A stretch of 60,321 nucleotides of DNA from Methylobacterium thuringiense (lineage in GTDB: Bacteria > Pseudomonadota > Alphaproteobacteria > Rhizobiales > Beijerinckiaceae). The notes under the pieces are model-generated. The model was not told where the DNA came from and ran no database searches. It was given only the letters and a program-made list of their open reading frames with translations. Shown here piece by piece: positions 44,299-53,535 of the stretch. Location of the stretch: assembly GCF_022179645.1 (NCBI RefSeq), contig NZ_BPRA01000019.1, forward strand, positions 1-60,321, given 5' to 3'. The position numbers and the translations under genes are program-made. The stretch's first letter is position 1. Each line of letters starts with the position of its first letter.

Positions 44299-45127
44299 AG
44301 CTCGCCGGATCGGGGCCGATCCGTCCATCCTGCCGGTCGAGTGCGTCGATCGCCGCCCGGTCCTCTGCGCTCAACGAAAAGTCGAACACGGACAGGTTCT
44401 CCGCGATGCGGGAGGGCGTCGCCGATTTCGGAATGGCCACGAGGCCGTTCTCGACGTGCCAGCGCAACACGATCTGGGCGGGGCTGCGCCCGTGACGCTC
44501 GGCGATCCCGGTGAGCACCGGGTCGTTCAGGGCCTTGGCCTGCCCGAGCGGGCTCCAGGACTCGGTGACGATGCCGAGGCGCGCATGGACTTCACGGAGC
44601 GCCCGTTGCTGGAAATGCGGGTGCAACTCGATCTGGTTCACGGCCGGCGTCACGCCGGTCTCGCCGATGGCACGCTCCAGATGCGCGGCAGTGAAGTTCG
44701 AAACGCCGACCGAACGGGCGCGGCCTTCCTGCTTCAGCCGTGCCAGCGCCCGCCAGGTGTCGATGTAGAGATCCTTCTGCGGGCATGGCCAGTGGATCAG
44801 GTAGAGGTCGACGCTCTCCAGGCCGAGCCGTTCGAGGCTCTCGTCGAAGGCAGTCAGCGTGCTTTCGTAGCCCTGGCGGTCGTTCCAGAGTTTCGTCGTC
44901 ACGAAGACCGCGTCGCGGGGGATGGCGGTTTCGCGTAGCGCCCGGCCGACGCCGGCCTCGTTGCCGTAGATCGCCGCCGTATCGATCGAGCGGTAGCCGG
45001 CGTCGAGCGCCGCCCCGACGATCCTCGGCGCCTCGGCATCCGGCAGTTGGTAGACGCCGAAGCCGAGCTGCGGGATCGTATGGCCGTCGTTCAGCGAGAG
45101 GCGGGGCACGCCGTTGGCATCGGTCAT
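44291..45127 (-). CDS. Aldo/keto reductase
   Basis: A 278-residue NADPH-dependent carbonyl reductase of the AKR fold (AKR5/2,5-diketogluconate reductase-like). Catalytic tetrad Asp49 (GYRSIDTAAIYGNE), Tyr54, Lys79 (VTTKLW) and His112 (YLIHWP). Family segments SVGVSNFTAAHLE, VNQIELHPHFQQ and IPKSATPSRIAENL are present. It converges on the HWE kinase, overlapping by eight bases. No operon partner on its strand. Confidence 0.94.
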   Translation of the reverse strand: MTDANGVPRLSLNDGHTIPQLGFGVYQLPDAEAPRIVGAALDAGYRSIDTAAIYGNEAGVGRALRETAIPRDAVFVTTKLWNDRQGYESTLTAFDESLERLGLESVDLYLIHWPCPQKDLYIDTWRALARLKQEGRARSVGVSNFTAAHLERAIGETGVTPAVNQIELHPHFQQRALREVHARLGIVTESWSPLGQAKALNDPVLTGIAERHGRSPAQIVLRWHVENGLVAIPKSATPSRIAENLSVFDFSLSAEDRAAIDALDRQDGRIGPDPASFS

Positions 45128-45235
45128 GGTGGTCTCCGGTTGGGAGCGGCCATCATGGTCGGAGCGCGGCCGCCGGATGCGCTGAACCTGTGGCGCTCCC
45201 GCCGGCCGTCGAGGCTTGCGAGCCCTGCGCTGGCG

Positions 45236-48175
45236 TCAGGGCAGCACGACCCGCCCGGTGAGCGGCAAGACGATGGTGCAGGCGAGGCCGCGCGGCGCGA
45301 GGGCGATGACGGTGGTTGCCTTGAACTCGTCCGCGAGCGTGCGCTTCAGGAAGGAGAAGCCGAAACCCTCGCGCACCGGTCCTCGATCCTCCGGCAGGGC
45401 GCAGCCGGTTTCCGTCCAGGCGAAGTGCAGGCACGGATCGACGGTGCCGTCCTCGATCTGCCAGGATACCCGGATCCGCCCGCGCTGGCGGGAGAGCGCG
45501 CCGTGCTCGACGGCGTTGATCGCGAGTTCGTGCAGCGCCAGCGCCAGGATGTCGGCGGCGCCCGGACGCAGGCGCAGCGGCGGACCGGAGACCGATGCCC
45601 GGTCGCCCTCCCGTGCATGGTGGGCGGTGAGCTCGTTGGCGACGAGTTCGGACAGCTCGACGCCGGCGTTGGGATCGCGGAGCGCCGGACCCTGGGCTCG
45701 GGCGAGGGCGCCGAGCCGGCTGTCGAGCCTGAGCACGTATCCGTCGAAGTCGTCCCGGGTCTCGGCGGTTCGGCGGACGATGGCGCGCAGCTGCGACAGG
45801 GTATGGCGCACCCGGTGCTGCAGCTCGGTGAGCAGGGTGCGCTGGTGCTCGTGGAGCGTGCGTAGCGCATCGATGTCGGTCGAGGTGCCGATCCACTCGA
45901 CGTCGGCGGTGTCCCCGAGCTGCTCCGGGACGGCCCTCTCCTGGAACCAGCGGTAACGCCCCTCCTGCGCGTTCCAGATCCGGCATTCGACTTCGTAGGC
46001 GCCGCGCTTCCTGGCCTGCGCCCACGCCTTCAAGATCGCCGGGCGGTCGTCGGGATGCATGGCGTTGAGCCAGCCGCGGTCGAGGCTGTCCTCGCGGCTG
46101 TGGCCGGTATAGGCGAACCATTGCGGGCTGTGCCACGTGGCGTGGCCGTCCCAGGCCGAGCGCCAGACGAGTTGCGGCACGTTCTCGATCAGCCGTCGCT
46201 GCCGCTGCTCGCTGGCAGCGACGGCATCGCGCGCCAGCTTCGCGCCGAGCGCGTCGGCGATCTGGGCCCCGTAGAGATCGACGAGACGCCATTCCCGGTC
46301 CGTCGGCCGGTGCAGCCTGAAGAAGCCGGTCGACAGGGCGCCGATGGGCGCGCCGTTCCGATCGAACAGCGGCGTGACCTGGACCGCCCGGAAGCGGAAC
46401 TCGGACGCCGCCGCGCGCAGGTCACGCTGCGCGGGGTCGCTGTCCATCTCGTCGTAGATCACCCGTATGCCGAGCGTCATCGGCCGATGCCAGATCGAGC
46501 TCCGGTCACGGGCCGACGCCACGCCGAACCGGTCGAGATAGTCCGCGGCGCAGCCGGTCTGCGCGGTGATGGTCAGGGTCTCCTCGCCCGGATCGTAGAT
46601 CCGGATCGTCCCGAAATCCGCATGCAGCAGGTGCACCGTGGCGGCCAGCATCTCGTCGAGGAGGGATTGCCATTCCGATGGCTGCGCGACGCGCACGGCC
46701 CAGTCGTGCAGCCGCGTCAGCACTGCGAGTTCGTCGGCGACCTCCCGCCGCGCCGTTTCGCTGGCGATCTCGGCGCTCTTGCGTTCCGTGACGTCCCAGA
46801 CGAGCCCGGTCAGCCGAGTCTCGCCGGTCACCGGATCGGTTCGCGGCTGGGCGCGTTCCTCGAGCCATGCCGTCTTGCCGTCGCACGGACGGACGATGCG
46901 AAATTCGCTCTCGTAGCTCTCGCGGCGCGCTCCGGCTGCCGAGACCGTCGCACGGTGGCGGTCCCGGTCGTCCGGATGGATGTGGCCGAAGCCGTCGAGG
47001 CTGCTGCCGACTTCGTCGCCCCGCTCCAAGCCGAACAGGTCCTCGATGGTGCCCGAAAGGGTGATCTTGTCGGCGGCGGGATCCCAGTCCCAGGCGACCA
47101 TGCGTGCGGCCGCCAGCGCGGCGTCGAGGCGCCGGCCGCTCTCGCGCAGCGACGCTTCCACCCGCGCCCGTTCCAGCGCCTCCCAGGTTCTCTCGGCGAC
47201 GGCGGCGACGATCGCCGCTTCGTCCGGCGCCCAGGCGTGCGGCCCCGCCGTCGCGACGCTCAAGGCGGTGACCCAACGTCCGTTGCGGACCAGCGGCACG
47301 ACGAGGAACGCACCGATCTCCAGGCGAGTATAGATGGTGCTGCCGGCGGTCAGTGGATCCCTGGCGACGTCGGCGACGCTGCCGGTCTTCCCCGACGAAA
47401 GGTGGCGGATCAGGGCAGGTCCGAACGCGTCGAGCGCATAGCTGCCGGCTCGACCCGGGACTTCGTCCGACGTCCAGCCGCGGCCGACCCGTGCGATACC
47501 GGCATCCGCGTCGATCTCGGCATAGCCGACCCGGTCGGCGCCGAGGTGGCGGCCGAGTTCCGCGCAGGTGGCGGCTGCGATCTCGACGACATCGTTCAGT
47601 CCGCGCAGGGCATCGCCGAGCCGGATCAGGAGTGCCCGCCGGCGTTCGAGCTGCACCCGCGCCGTCGTCTCCAGGATGGTCGCCCGGACGCCGCCGATCC
47701 GGCCGGTCTCGTCGCGGATCGGCGCGTAGGAAAAGGTCCACCAGGACAGGTCCGGCAGGCCCGGCCGCGGCACGTGGAGCGGCAGGTCCTCGAAGTAGCT
47801 CGACGTCCCCGCGAAGGCGCTTTCGTAGACGTCGCCGATGGAACTCCAGATATCCGCCCAAGCGGTATCGAAGGGCAGCCCGAGCGGGTTCGGACGGTCG
47901 CCGATGATTGGGATGAAGGCATCGTTGTAGAGACCGATGCGCTCCGGTCCCCAGGCGACGAGACTCGCGAAGCGGGATTCGAGGATGTCCGCAGCTGCGA
48001 AGGTCAGGGCCGCAGGCCACTGGGCGATCGTACCGAGCGGCGTCGCGGACCAGTCGTGGTCGCGAATGCCGTCGGCCATCGCTCCGGTGCAGAACGGCCA
48101 TGAAGCCGGCCTGTCGTCGTCGCGGTGAGCGGTGAGCACGATTCCCTTCAGCGCCCCCTGAACCAACTTCGACAT
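45236..48175 (-). CDS. Soluble PAS/GAF HWE-family sensor kinase
   Basis: A 979-residue cytoplasmic kinase without membrane spans. Visible order: an N-terminal PAS-like domain (about 30-175, FTYAPIRDETGRIGGVRATILETTA in part), a GAF domain (about 185-345), PAS (about 355-465, GLVWDVTERKSAEIA), another GAF (about 485-650, TVHLLHADFGTIRIYDPGEE) and a third PAS (about 665-775, WIGTSTDIDALRTL). The HWE-type core has His787 (ELQHRVRHTLSQLRAIVRR) and the ATP site LALHELAINAVEHGALS; the W-x-E triad is not seen, so it is a divergent member. It lies 18 bases after the Crp-family gene and is probably co-transcribed with it. Confidence 0.9.
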   Translation of the reverse strand: MSKLVQGALKGIVLTAHRDDDRPASWPFCTGAMADGIRDHDWSATPLGTIAQWPAALTFAAADILESRFASLVAWGPERIGLYNDAFIPIIGDRPNPLGLPFDTAWADIWSSIGDVYESAFAGTSSYFEDLPLHVPRPGLPDLSWWTFSYAPIRDETGRIGGVRATILETTARVQLERRRALLIRLGDALRGLNDVVEIAAATCAELGRHLGADRVGYAEIDADAGIARVGRGWTSDEVPGRAGSYALDAFGPALIRHLSSGKTGSVADVARDPLTAGSTIYTRLEIGAFLVVPLVRNGRWVTALSVATAGPHAWAPDEAAIVAAVAERTWEALERARVEASLRESGRRLDAALAAARMVAWDWDPAADKITLSGTIEDLFGLERGDEVGSSLDGFGHIHPDDRDRHRATVSAAGARRESYESEFRIVRPCDGKTAWLEERAQPRTDPVTGETRLTGLVWDVTERKSAEIASETARREVADELAVLTRLHDWAVRVAQPSEWQSLLDEMLAATVHLLHADFGTIRIYDPGEETLTITAQTGCAADYLDRFGVASARDRSSIWHRPMTLGIRVIYDEMDSDPAQRDLRAAASEFRFRAVQVTPLFDRNGAPIGALSTGFFRLHRPTDREWRLVDLYGAQIADALGAKLARDAVAASEQRQRRLIENVPQLVWRSAWDGHATWHSPQWFAYTGHSREDSLDRGWLNAMHPDDRPAILKAWAQARKRGAYEVECRIWNAQEGRYRWFQERAVPEQLGDTADVEWIGTSTDIDALRTLHEHQRTLLTELQHRVRHTLSQLRAIVRRTAETRDDFDGYVLRLDSRLGALARAQGPALRDPNAGVELSELVANELTAHHAREGDRASVSGPPLRLRPGAADILALALHELAINAVEHGALSRQRGRIRVSWQIEDGTVDPCLHFAWTETGCALPEDRGPVREGFGFSFLKRTLADEFKATTVIALAPRGLACTIVLPLTGRVVLP

Positions 48176-48194
48176 CGACGTCCAGACCCGGCGG

Positions 48195-48938
48195 TTAATC
48201 CTCGTTGGCGTCCAGATGCCGGCCGACGTGATCGAGATGAAGATAATTCGGATTAAACAGCGATGCAGCCTTAAGTGCCGCGAGATCGGGAATCGTCAGC
48301 TGGCGTCCGCGCAGGGTGAGGAGGCCGTTCGCTCGCAACTCCTGCAGCACCCGGTTCACGTGGACGTTCGACAGCCCGAGGGCGTCGGCGAGATCGACCT
48401 GCGTCACCGGCAATTCGCAGGAGTTACCGTCCGTGAGGTCGACGGCCCGCATGCGGAGGAACAGTTCGCAGAAAAGGTGGCCGAGCCGCTCCGTCGCCGT
48501 GCGCTGGCCGATATTGACGGTCCATTCCCGCTGGACGGCGGTGGCCACCAGCATTTCCCACCACAGCGCCTGTGTGATGCGCGGATGCAGTTCGGTGATC
48601 GCCGTGAGTGCGTCCCGATTGATTTCGGCGACAGTCACGGCGCTGAGCGTACCGATCGAGTGATCCATCTCCCGCATGACGAAGACATGGGTGTCGCAAA
48701 GGTCGCCGGGGAGAAAGAACGCGATGATCTGCCGGCGGCCATCCTCGAGCTGCTTGTAGCGGCAGGCCCAGCCCGACAGGATCAGGTTCACTTGATCCGG
48801 ACTCTCGCCTTCTCGGATGATGTCTTCGCGAGACCCGATCCTGCGGACGTTCAGTCGCGCGGCTTCGTTGAGAGCCTGCCTGTCTTCGGACGACAGCCGT
48901 GCAAAGCGCTGAAGCTTTCGGACTAGGGGGTTGTCCAT
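48195..48938 (-). CDS. Crp/Fnr-family transcription regulator
   Basis: A 247-residue regulator with a cyclic-nucleotide-binding-type N-terminal domain (about 10-130; DIIREGESPDQVNLILSGWACRYKQLEDGRRQIIAFFLPGDL) and a winged-HTH (about 178-205; TQVDLADALGLSNVHVNRVLQELR). No Cys cluster of Fnr is present, so it is not an oxygen-sensing Fnr. The conserved start MDNPLVRKLQRF is at 48938; the open frame runs upstream to 49100 without conservation. It is the first gene of a two-gene unit with the HWE kinase, so it may control the kinase gene. Confidence 0.9.
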   Translation of the reverse strand: MDNPLVRKLQRFARLSSEDRQALNEAARLNVRRIGSREDIIREGESPDQVNLILSGWACRYKQLEDGRRQIIAFFLPGDLCDTHVFVMREMDHSIGTLSAVTVAEINRDALTAITELHPRITQALWWEMLVATAVQREWTVNIGQRTATERLGHLFCELFLRMRAVDLTDGNSCELPVTQVDLADALGLSNVHVNRVLQELRANGLLTLRGRQLTIPDLAALKAASLFNPNYLHLDHVGRHLDANED

Positions 48939-49405
48939 GCTGACGGCCGTCCGTTCATCTCGGTGCGCCTCATAGCGTTGCCCAGCGGCGCGCGATTTAA
49001 CCCGTGATAAGAACCACGCTGTAAATCGAAGGTTGCACCGTCTCATTGATCTCGAGATTGTTCGATGAGACGGTTGCGGTCCCGGTCGAGCCCGACGCAT
49101 GGCGATGGGCTCAGCGAATCGGGGTCCGCGATCCTGTTAGCGCGCCAGCGATCGTCCGAGCCGTATCGAGGATAGCCGTGTTGCGCTGCTCCGGCGCTCT
49201 CCACGGCCGCCGAGCGATGCCTCGATCCGCGCGAACGCGTCCTCGGGCGATGCCGCAATCACCGCAAGCGCAACGGGCAAGGCAAGCGCTACCCCGGCGG
49301 CGAAGACGCGCCCGGCGATCGTGACGCCGAGCCTCGCCGCCGACGGCTTGACGCTCGCCGCGACGCGTCTGACACCAGCAGCGATCCGCCCGAGCCAACG
49401 GAGCC
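48939..49405. other. Gap with divergent promoters, no secure gene
   Basis: About 465 bases between the divergent Crp gene and acyl-CoA synthetase. A minus-strand frame at 49137-49445 contains a plausible hydrophobic stretch (FAAGVALALPVALAVIAA) but overlaps the synthetase start, has no good RBS and no recognised family; I leave it out. Promoters for both neighbours should lie here. Confidence 0.4.
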
Positions 49406-50950
49406 ATGCCCCCCGTGTCCGCCGCCGACGACCGCACGCCGCCACGGCGCTTCAATGCCGGCCGCCACTGCCTTGCGGACAACGCCCGGCTCCGGCCCGG
49501 CAAGACCGCGCTGGTGATGGTTGGTGCCGGCGACGACGTCACCCGGATCACCTACGCCGAGGCCGACCGTGCAATCCGCGGCATCGCCGCCGGCTTCGCT
49601 CGTCTCGGCCTGGAGCCCGGCGCACGGGTCATGATCCGCATGGGGAACGAGGCCGATTACGTCCTGGTCTATTTCGGGGCGCTCGCCGCCGGGCTCGTGG
49701 CGCTGCCGTCCTCATCCCAGCTGACGCCCGCGGAGGCGGCCTTCCTGATGGAGGATTCCGGCGCCTCCGTCGTCGTGGCCGGCCGCGACGCCGCTCTCGA
49801 CCGTGACCGCCTCGGCGACCGCATCGTTCTCGACTCCGAAAAAATCGCCGAGATGAAGTCCGGAGAGCCGGTGGCCGAGTATGCCGACACCGCCGCCGAC
49901 GATCCCGCGACGCTGGTCTACACCTCCGGCACCTCCGGCTCGCCGAAGGGCGTGCTGCACGCGCATCGCGCGATCTGGGGCCGCCGGCCGATGCACGCGC
50001 ACTGGCTCGGCTTGAACGAGGGCGACGTGATGCTGCATGCCGGCGCCATGAACTGGACCTACACGCTCGGCGTCGGCATCACCGACCCCTGGGCCTGCGG
50101 TGCGACCGCCGTGATCTACAACGGTCCGCGCGAGCGGGGGATCTGGCCCGGCCTGATCGCGGCCCACGGCGCCACGATCTTCGCCGCCGTGCCGAGCGTC
50201 TACCGCCAGATCCTCAAATACGCCGACCTGTCGCAGCATGATCTTTCGCGGTTGCGCCACGGCGTCACCGCCGGGGAGGCCCTGCCGCCGGACCTGCTCG
50301 AAGCCTGGACGGCAACCACCCGGACACCGCTCTACGAGGCGCTCGGGATGAGCGAGATCTCGACCTACGTGTCGAGCGGCCCGACGATTCCCGTGCGCCC
50401 CGGCTCGCCGGGCCGGCCGCAGCCCGGCCGCCGCGTCGCGATCCTGCCCGCCGAGGGCGATCCCGAGCCGCTGCCGCAGGGCGAGACAGGCCTGCTCGCC
50501 ATCCACCGCTCCGAGCCCGGCCTGATGCTCGGCTACTGGAACCGCCCCGACGAGGAGGCCACGGTTCTACGCGGCGACTGGTTCACCGGCGGTGATCTCG
50601 CCAGCCTCGATGCCGACGGCTACCTCTGGTTTCACGGCCGCAACGACGACCTGATGAACGCCATGGGCTACCGGGTCTCGCCGAACGAGGTCGAGGCGGT
50701 GCTGGCCGAGCATCCCGACATCGCCGAGGTCGGCGTCACCGAGCTTGCGGTGCGCGCCGACGTCAGGGTGATCGCGGCCTTCGTCGTGCCGCGGCCCGGC
50801 GCCGTACCGGACGCCCCCGCGCTGATCGCATGGTGCGGCGAGCGGCTCGCCGCCTACAAGACCCCGCGCGAAATCCGCTTCCTCGACGCGCTGCCGCGCA
50901 CCGCCAACGGCAAGGTTCAGCGCAAGCGCCTCGCCGAGACCCAATCGTGA
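49406..50950 (+). CDS. AMP-forming acyl/aryl-CoA synthetase
   Basis: An adenylate-forming ligase of the ANL superfamily, 514 residues, which activates a carboxylic acid to the acyl-CoA through an acyl-AMP. Motifs: P-loop YTSGTSGSPKGV (about 170-181), the GMSE motif in YEALGMSEISTYV, the hinge GDLASLDADGYLWFHGRNDD and the catalytic Lys in RTANGKVQRKR near the C-terminus. The sequence resembles benzoate-CoA ligase-like and medium-chain members; the substrate is not assignable. It precedes a Liv-type transporter by ~1.7 kb but is separated from it by a glycosyltransferase and a tRNA gene. Confidence 0.92.
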   Translation: MPPVSAADDRTPPRRFNAGRHCLADNARLRPGKTALVMVGAGDDVTRITYAEADRAIRGIAAGFARLGLEPGARVMIRMGNEADYVLVYFGALAAGLVALPSSSQLTPAEAAFLMEDSGASVVVAGRDAALDRDRLGDRIVLDSEKIAEMKSGEPVAEYADTAADDPATLVYTSGTSGSPKGVLHAHRAIWGRRPMHAHWLGLNEGDVMLHAGAMNWTYTLGVGITDPWACGATAVIYNGPRERGIWPGLIAAHGATIFAAVPSVYRQILKYADLSQHDLSRLRHGVTAGEALPPDLLEAWTATTRTPLYEALGMSEISTYVSSGPTIPVRPGSPGRPQPGRRVAILPAEGDPEPLPQGETGLLAIHRSEPGLMLGYWNRPDEEATVLRGDWFTGGDLASLDADGYLWFHGRNDDLMNAMGYRVSPNEVEAVLAEHPDIAEVGVTELAVRADVRVIAAFVVPRPGAVPDAPALIAWCGERLAAYKTPREIRFLDALPRTANGKVQRKRLAETQS

Positions 50951-51130
50951 CCGGCCTCCGAAGCCGACGCTCCGAAGGCCGTGCGCTGCACGAGCGGCGA
51001 AGCGCATGCGCGCGTGCCGGGGCGATCGCTGAAAGACTCCCCTGTCACGGCTGCCGGCAGGGCGGAGGCCACCAGCTTGTTCGCGGGACGCCCGGCGGAT
51101 AGAGCAGGCGGCGCAGCAGCTTGAAGAAGA

Positions 51131-51949
51131 ATGTCCGCGCTCCCGCTCTCCGTCTTCATCATCGCCCGGAACGAGGCCGACCGCATCGGCGCGACGATCC
51201 GTGCGGTGCGGGACCTGACCGACGACCTCGTCGTGGTCGATTCCGGCTCCACCGACGGCACGCAGGAACTCGCCGCATCCCTCGGCGCCCGGGTGATCCA
51301 CAATGCCTGGCCGGGTTACGGCCCCCAGAAGCGCTTCGCCGAAGAACAGAGCCGCCACGTCTGGCTGTTGAACCTCGACGCCGACGAGGTCGTGCCGCCG
51401 GATCTCGCCGAGAGGATCCGCGCCCTGTTTGCCGGCGGCGAACCCGTTCATCCGGCCTGGAGGATCGGCATCGCCGAGATCTTTCCGGGCGAGTCCCGGC
51501 CGCATCCGTGGGCCTACACGCTGACCCCCGTCCGGCTCTACCGCAAGGATCGCGGCCGCTACTCGCCGTCCACGGTGCACGACCGCGTCGAGATGCAGCC
51601 CGGCGCCTCCGAAGGCCGGCTCGCGGGGGTGATCCACCATTTCTCGGTGCGCTCCCTCGGCGACCAGCTCGACAAGCTCAACCGCTATTCCGACCAGCAG
51701 GCGGACGACCTCGCCGCGCGCGGCATCGAAATCCCGGCCTGGCGGGTCTTCGTCGAGCTGCCGGGCAACTTCCTCAAGGCGTATTTCGGCCGGCGCCATT
51801 GCGTCCGCGGCGTCTACGGTTTCCTGACCGCGATGAACTACGCGATCTCCCGGCACCTGCGCGTCGCCAAGCACTACGAGCGCCGCGTGACCGCCCGCAG
51901 CGCTCCGACCTCCGCGAAGCGGGTTGACCCGCCCAATGCGAGCTTCTAG
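51131..51949 (+). CDS. Glycosyltransferase family 2 (WaaE/LgtF-like)
   Basis: A 272-residue GT-A fold transferase. VFIIARNEADRIGATI, VVVDSGSTDGTQELA and the DxD in LLNLDADEVVPP are present, followed by YTLTPVRLYRKDRGRYS and VHDRVE. The pattern matches LgtF/WaaE enzymes, which add a beta-linked glucose to LPS core heptose. It acts at the cytoplasmic face on nucleotide-sugar. The last codons (GTTGACCCG...TTCTAG) contain the promoter of the tRNA-Ser gene immediately downstream. It is the last gene before the tRNA. Confidence 0.88.
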   Translation: MSALPLSVFIIARNEADRIGATIRAVRDLTDDLVVVDSGSTDGTQELAASLGARVIHNAWPGYGPQKRFAEEQSRHVWLLNLDADEVVPPDLAERIRALFAGGEPVHPAWRIGIAEIFPGESRPHPWAYTLTPVRLYRKDRGRYSPSTVHDRVEMQPGASEGRLAGVIHHFSVRSLGDQLDKLNRYSDQQADDLAARGIEIPAWRVFVELPGNFLKAYFGRRHCVRGVYGFLTAMNYAISRHLRVAKHYERRVTARSAPTSAKRVDPPNASF

Positions 51950-51952
51950 AGC
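51924..51952 (+). promoter_or_regulatory. tRNA-Ser promoter inside glycosyltransferase 3' end
   Basis: TTGACC at 51924-51929, a 17-base spacer and TAGAGC at 51947-51952, ten bases before the tRNA 5' end (51963). The -10 begins with the glycosyltransferase stop codon TAG. The same TTGAC-N17-TAGA arrangement appears in the promoter array at the right edge of the window. Confidence 0.65.
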
Positions 51953-51962
51953 CGGTATCAAC

Positions 51963-52055
51963 GGAGACGTGGCCGAGAGGCTGAAGGCACTCGTTTGCTA
52001 AATGAGCATACCCCTAATAAGGGTATCGAGGGTTCGAATCCCTCCGTCTCCGCCA
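51963..52055 (+). tRNA. tRNA-Ser (anticodon GCU)
   Basis: A class II tRNA with encoded CCA (52053-52055). Acceptor arms GGAGACG (51963-51969) and CGTCTCC (52045-52051) pair perfectly with discriminator G52052. The anticodon loop TTGCTAA places anticodon GCT at 51997-51999, decoding AGC/AGU. The long variable arm (CATACCCCTAATAAGGGTATCG) and T-loop GTTCGAATC are characteristic of tRNA-Ser. Confidence 0.95.
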
Positions 52056-52662
52056 TCAATTTTCCAGAAAAATCAAGAAGTTACGCGGGCCGCCGCGGGA
52101 TATTGCGTCCTGCTGTCGTATCGGGCGGCGTGCGCTCGGCGATGCGTTCGGTCTCCTGATCGAGGCTGCCCAAGACGTGCGGCCTGAACAGCGGCAAATG
52201 CCGGCGACTCCCGATCCCTGTTGTCGCTGCCGGCGGGCCGGAGAGGTTGCCGAGCACGTCGCGCCGCCTGTCGGCATCGACGAGAACGAAGCCCTGTCGC
52301 CTTCGAGAGATCTTCGTTCATGCGGCCTCGACCCAGAGGGTCTGCCGAGCATCTGGGCCCGCAAGCGCCGGCCTTACGGGCTTGCGGGCGACGCGGCTCC
52401 GGAAAGCGCCCTCGCTCGGCGCCGATGCAAGCTTGGCAGAATGACGCTGCCGATCATCCGTGCCAGGAAACGAAAATTGCTCGGTTGCTGGAAATATAGT
52501 TTGGCGTTCTTTTGACACGCGAGTTCTTACAGTTATAAATCTATCGATGTTGGCGCGTTCTTGTTGTGCGTCTTGTCCGAGTAGAATCCAAGTCTTGAGC
52601 TGCCGTGTCGTCCTGCTGCGGCGTGATCGTGAAGACTTGGCCTGAGAAGTGCCGCTCCGATC
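52056..52662. other. Gap downstream of tRNA-Ser, no secure gene
   Basis: About 600 bases between the tRNA and the transporter operon. On the minus strand a frame around 52075-52300 lacking a start reads protein-like (FVLVDADRRRDVLGNLSGPP, in part) but has no RBS or family, so it may be a remnant gene. The right part (from about 52490) turns AT-rich and holds the operon promoter at 52512-52539. Confidence 0.4.
52512..52539 (+). promoter_or_regulatory. Strong sigma-70 promoter of the Liv-type operon
   Basis: TTGACA at 52512-52517, spacer of 16 bases and TATAAA at 52534-52539, near consensus at both hexamers. It lies 124 bases before the first gene (ATG 52663), leaving a leader of about 115 bases in which I see no obvious hairpin regulator. 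It is the best housekeeping promoter match outside the rRNA-type array. Confidence 0.7.
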
Positions 52663-53535
52663 ATGAATATCGCCGTTCGGCCGTCCCCGTCGGATCGGTC
52701 TCGCTCCGCTCGCGTGGCATCGCCTCGACAGGCGCAGGCCCGGATCGCCGGGCGAGGGGCTCCGTTGCTTGCCGTCGAGGCTCTGTCGCTCAGCTTCGGC
52801 GGCACGGTCGCCCTCGACCGCGTGGACCTGTCGGTGGGCGTAGGTGAGATCCACGCCGTCATCGGGCCGAACGGGGCGGGCAAGTCTTCGCTCATCAATG
52901 CGATCAGCGGCCTCTACACCCTGGATTCCGGGGCGATCCGGATCGGTGACGACCGCTTCACCCGTGTGCCCACGAAACGGCTGGCCCGGCTCGGCGTGGC
53001 GCGCACTTTCCAGAACCTCGCCTTGTTCAAGGGGCTGACCGTCCTCGACACGGTGACGGCCGGACTGGTCGACAGCCAATCTGCCGGGCTGGCGGCGCAG
53101 ATCCTCGGCCTGCCGACGGCGCGGCGCGAGGCGCGTGCGCAACGGGAGCGGGCGGAGGCGGTGATCGGCTTCCTCGATCTCTCGGATGTTCGCGACCGCC
53201 TCGCCGGCACGCTGCCCTACGGCGTGCAGAAGCGGGTCGAGCTCGCCCGCGCCCTGGTGGCGAGCCCGCGGCTCCTCCTGCTCGACGAGCCCATGGCCGG
53301 GATGACGGCCACCGAGAAGCAGCGGATGAGCGGCACCATCCGTGCGGCGCGGGCCTCCGGCGCCACCATCGTGCTGATCGAGCACGATATCGGCGTGGTG
53401 ATGAGCCTGTCGGACCGCATCACCGTGCTCGACCACGGCCGCCGCATCGCCTCCGGCACGCCGGCCGAAATCCAGGCCGACCCGGCCGTCATCGCCGCCT
53501 ATCTCGGCCTCGCCTTCGATGAGGAGGCCGCGTGA
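52663..53535 (+). CDS. livG: Branched-chain-type ABC transporter ATP-binding protein (LivG-like)
   Basis: A 290-residue nucleotide-binding subunit of an inner-membrane Liv-type importer. Walker A GPNGAGKSS, the LivG-style signature LPYGVQKRVE, Walker B LLLLDEPMAGM and the H-loop IVLIEHDIGVV are present. An N-terminal extension of about 35 basic residues precedes the core (LLAVEALSLSFGG). Its TGA overlaps the permease GTG start (GTGA at 53532-53535). Confidence 0.92.
   Translation: MNIAVRPSPSDRSRSARVASPRQAQARIAGRGAPLLAVEALSLSFGGTVALDRVDLSVGVGEIHAVIGPNGAGKSSLINAISGLYTLDSGAIRIGDDRFTRVPTKRLARLGVARTFQNLALFKGLTVLDTVTAGLVDSQSAGLAAQILGLPTARREARAQRERAEAVIGFLDLSDVRDRLAGTLPYGVQKRVELARALVASPRLLLLDEPMAGMTATEKQRMSGTIRAARASGATIVLIEHDIGVVMSLSDRITVLDHGRRIASGTPAEIQADPAVIAAYLGLAFDEEAA

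Noticed and set aside
49137-49445. Small minus-strand hydrophobic frame before the acyl-CoA synthetase
   Set aside because: It overlaps the synthetase start, lacks a ribosome-binding site and matches no family.
51963-52662. tRNA-Ser as the integration site of a genomic island
   Set aside because: No integrase, no repeated tRNA 3' end and only one short gap follow; the next genes are an ordinary transporter operon.
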